From NCBI GenBank assembly GCA_002323775.1, contig DCPV01000234.1:1-6805 (forward strand): 6,805 bases of DNA. The letters are read 5' to 3'. This document shows positions 5,264 through 6,805 of this stretch, one piece after another. Made by a program: the position numbers and the translations under genes. Within the stretch, counting starts at the first letter, position 1; each line of letters opens with the position of its first letter. The notes under the pieces are model-generated. The model was not told where the DNA came from, searched no databases, and worked only from the letters and a program-made list of their open reading frames with translations. This DNA is from Firmicutes bacterium UBA1535 (GTDB lineage: Bacteria > Bacillota > Clostridia > Tissierellales > Sedimentibacteraceae).

Positions 5264-6803
5264 AAATAATTCCCTCCAATACTTCATCTTTTTTGAGACC
5301 AAGCATGTATTTACCAAGCTCTTCCTCTGTAAGATTTTTGACGTCTGTGAATATACCAGAAAACTTTCCTTTATAAATCACTGCTAATCTGTCGCTAAGT
5401 TCAAATACCTCATTTAAGTCAGCAGAAACAAGCAATATTGCACATCCCTCATCTCTAAACTGTATAATTCTTCTCCTAATAAACTCTGCTGCTCCTACGT
5501 CTATACCACGAGTAGGCTGATTAGCTATAATAATCTTTGGATTAGTTGAAAACTCTCTCGCAACAACAACCTTTTGTATATTTCCTCCTGAAAGCATTCC
5601 AACGTTTTGCTTATATGATTTACATTTAACTAAATATTCTTTTATTAAATCCTCTGCTCTTTTTTCTATTACCTTTGTTTTAAGAACAACTTTTCCAGAG
5701 AATTCATCACTATCGTATTGATTAGAGAACATATTATCTAAAATACTCATATTTTTTGCACAGCCAAATGTCATTCTATCCTCTGGTATATGTGCAAGTT
5801 TCAAATTTCTAATATCTTTAATACCTAAATTTCTAACATCTGAATCAAATAAATATATATCTCCGCTATAATGCTTATTTAGACCTGTCAACACCTCTAT
5901 TAGGTGTCCTTGTCCATTTCCTTCAACTCCGGCTATACCCAGTATCTCTCCAGCTTTCAAGTCAAACGAAAGATCGTCTACTCTTACTTTGCCTGTAGAG
6001 CCCTTAATTGTAAGATTTCTCACACTAAGTGCAAGTTCTCCAAGATTTACAGGTTTTTTATCAAATGATAAAACAACATCTCTGCCAACCATAAGTCTTG
6101 ACATTTCATCAGTAGTGATGTCCTTTACATGGTATGTACCTTTGCTTTTACCATTTCTCATGATGGTCGCTCTGTCGCATATTGCTTTGATTTCATCAAG
6201 TTTATGAGATATAAATATGATAGTATGTCCAAGCTCTCTCAGTTTTTTTAGTTGCACAAAAAGCTCATCAGTTTCCTGAGGTGTCAAAACAGCTGTAGGC
6301 TCATCAAGGATAAGTATCTCTGCTCCTCTATATAAAGCTTTTAAAATTTCAACTTGTTGTTTAATACCAACTGGCAATTCCTCAACTTTTGATGTTGCAT
6401 CAATATCAAAATTGTATTTTTTTGCAGTTTCTTCAGACAATCTTATAGCCTCATTCATATTGATGAAAACACCATTTTTCTTAGGCTCTATACCAAGAAT
6501 TATATTTTCAGCAACAGTGAGCGATGGAACCAGCATAAAATGCTGATGTACCATTCCTATACCTTTGCTAATAGCATCTTGTGATGATTTGATAGTTGTT
6601 TTCTCTCCATGAAGAAAAATATCTCCTTGCTCTGGAGCCTCTATACCAAAAAGTATCTTCATAAGAGTACTTTTTCCAGCACCATTTTCTCCAAGCAATG
6701 CGTGAATTTCTCCCTTTTCAAGTTCAAAACTTACATCCTCATTTGCCACAACGCCATTTGCATAAATTTTCATTATGTTTTTCATTTCTAAGACTTTAGT
6801 CAA
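5256..6803 (-). CDS. nupO: Nucleoside ABC importer, double ATPase subunit (NupO-like)
   Basis: A cytoplasmic ATPase with two fused nucleotide-binding domains (515 aa), powering import by the two downstream permeases. In domain 1, Walker A is GENGAGKST (38-46), the Q-loop is VHQHF (85-89), a degenerate signature PVGIKQQ is at 144-150, Walker B is ILILDEPT (163-170) and the switch histidine is H200. In domain 2 the P-loop is GVEGNGQGH (292-300) without the GK[ST] core, the signature is LSGGN (404-408), and Walker B is altered to IIIANQPT (424-431). These losses are the norm in the BMP/RbsA-like families, where site 1 combines the good Walker A with the good signature. The 5' end is uncertain: the first codon shown is TTG at 6803, 2 nt from the window edge, and its RBS is out of view. 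An ATG at 6785 lacks an RBS. The substrate-binding lipoprotein gene is expected just upstream. Confidence 0.92.
   Translation of the reverse strand: MTKVLEMKNIMKIYANGVVANEDVSFELEKGEIHALLGENGAGKSTLMKILFGIEAPEQGDIFLHGEKTTIKSSQDAISKGIGMVHQHFMLVPSLTVAENIILGIEPKKNGVFINMNEAIRLSEETAKKYNFDIDATSKVEELPVGIKQQVEILKALYRGAEILILDEPTAVLTPQETDELFVQLKKLRELGHTIIFISHKLDEIKAICDRATIMRNGKSKGTYHVKDITTDEMSRLMVGRDVVLSFDKKPVNLGELALSVRNLTIKGSTGKVRVDDLSFDLKAGEILGIAGVEGNGQGHLIEVLTGLNKHYSGDIYLFDSDVRNLGIKDIRNLKLAHIPEDRMTFGCAKNMSILDNMFSNQYDSDEFSGKVVLKTKVIEKRAEDLIKEYLVKCKSYKQNVGMLSGGNIQKVVVAREFSTNPKIIIANQPTRGIDVGAAEFIRRRIIQFRDEGCAILLVSADLNEVFELSDRLAVIYKGKFSGIFTDVKNLTEEELGKYMLGLKKDEVLEGIIYE
5271..5277 (-). promoter_or_regulatory. 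RBS that sets the nupP start
   Basis: GGAGGGA on the minus strand, 7 nt before the ATG at 5263 and inside the end of the ATPase gene. No comparable site was seen for the longer reading starting at 5317. Confidence 0.75.
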
Positions 6804-6805
6804 TT

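Noticed and set aside
4196..5317. Longer nupP starting at 5317
   Set aside because: The extra 18 residues overlap the ATPase gene by 62 nt, lack an RBS and do not resemble a permease N-terminus; a good RBS supports 5263.
5256..6803. Second ATP-binding domain of the ABC ATPase looks broken (no GK[ST] in the P-loop, altered Walker B)
   Set aside because: This asymmetry is usual in BMP-type and ribose-type double ATPases and does not indicate a pseudogene.
1..6805. CRISPR array, insertion sequence, tRNA or phage elements
   Set aside because: No spaced direct repeats, transposase, terminal inverted repeats with target duplication, or tRNA-like folds were seen; coding genes fill almost all of the window.

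Overview
The window is AT-rich, tightly packed bacterial DNA. Every convincing gene is on the minus strand, so transcription runs from the right edge to the left. Codon use, strong GGAGG-type ribosome binding sites, a Gram-positive-type PurR and a NupOPQ-type transporter point to a low-GC Firmicute, most likely in the Clostridia. The genus cannot be fixed from the sequence alone.

Right two thirds (6803 to 1265): a nucleoside uptake and breakdown operon. In transcription order it holds the double ATPase of a BMP/NupNOPQ-type ABC importer, its two permeases, a ribonucleoside hydrolase and a ribokinase. The chain is logical: import the nucleoside, split it into base and ribose, and phosphorylate ribose to ribose 5-phosphate. 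The substrate-binding lipoprotein expected for this importer is absent and presumably lies beyond the right edge. The first three genes overlap or nearly touch (8-nt overlap, then 1 nt). A 151-bp spacer with a long imperfect hairpin and a possible internal promoter separates transport from catabolism. A strong rho-independent terminator follows ribokinase.

Left third (1201 to 1): a 227-aa protein with two tandem DUF4397-like domains, and then the first 131 codons of purR, the PRPP-responsive purine repressor, cut by the left edge. purR has a clear promoter flanked by two inverted PurBox-like elements, which suggests autoregulation.

The most unusual feature is shared by the leaders of the DUF4397 gene and purR. 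Each is a large inverted repeat in which the candidate -35 lies in the upstream arm, the -10 lies in or at the edge of the loop, and the ribosome binding site lies in the downstream arm. A transcript started locally would have a free ribosome binding site. A transcript reading through from upstream would fold it into a hairpin, and at the DUF4397 gene the same hairpin is also a terminator. Nothing here clearly indicates a wholly new enzymatic system; the novelty is in regulatory layout and in the uncharacterised DUF4397 protein.
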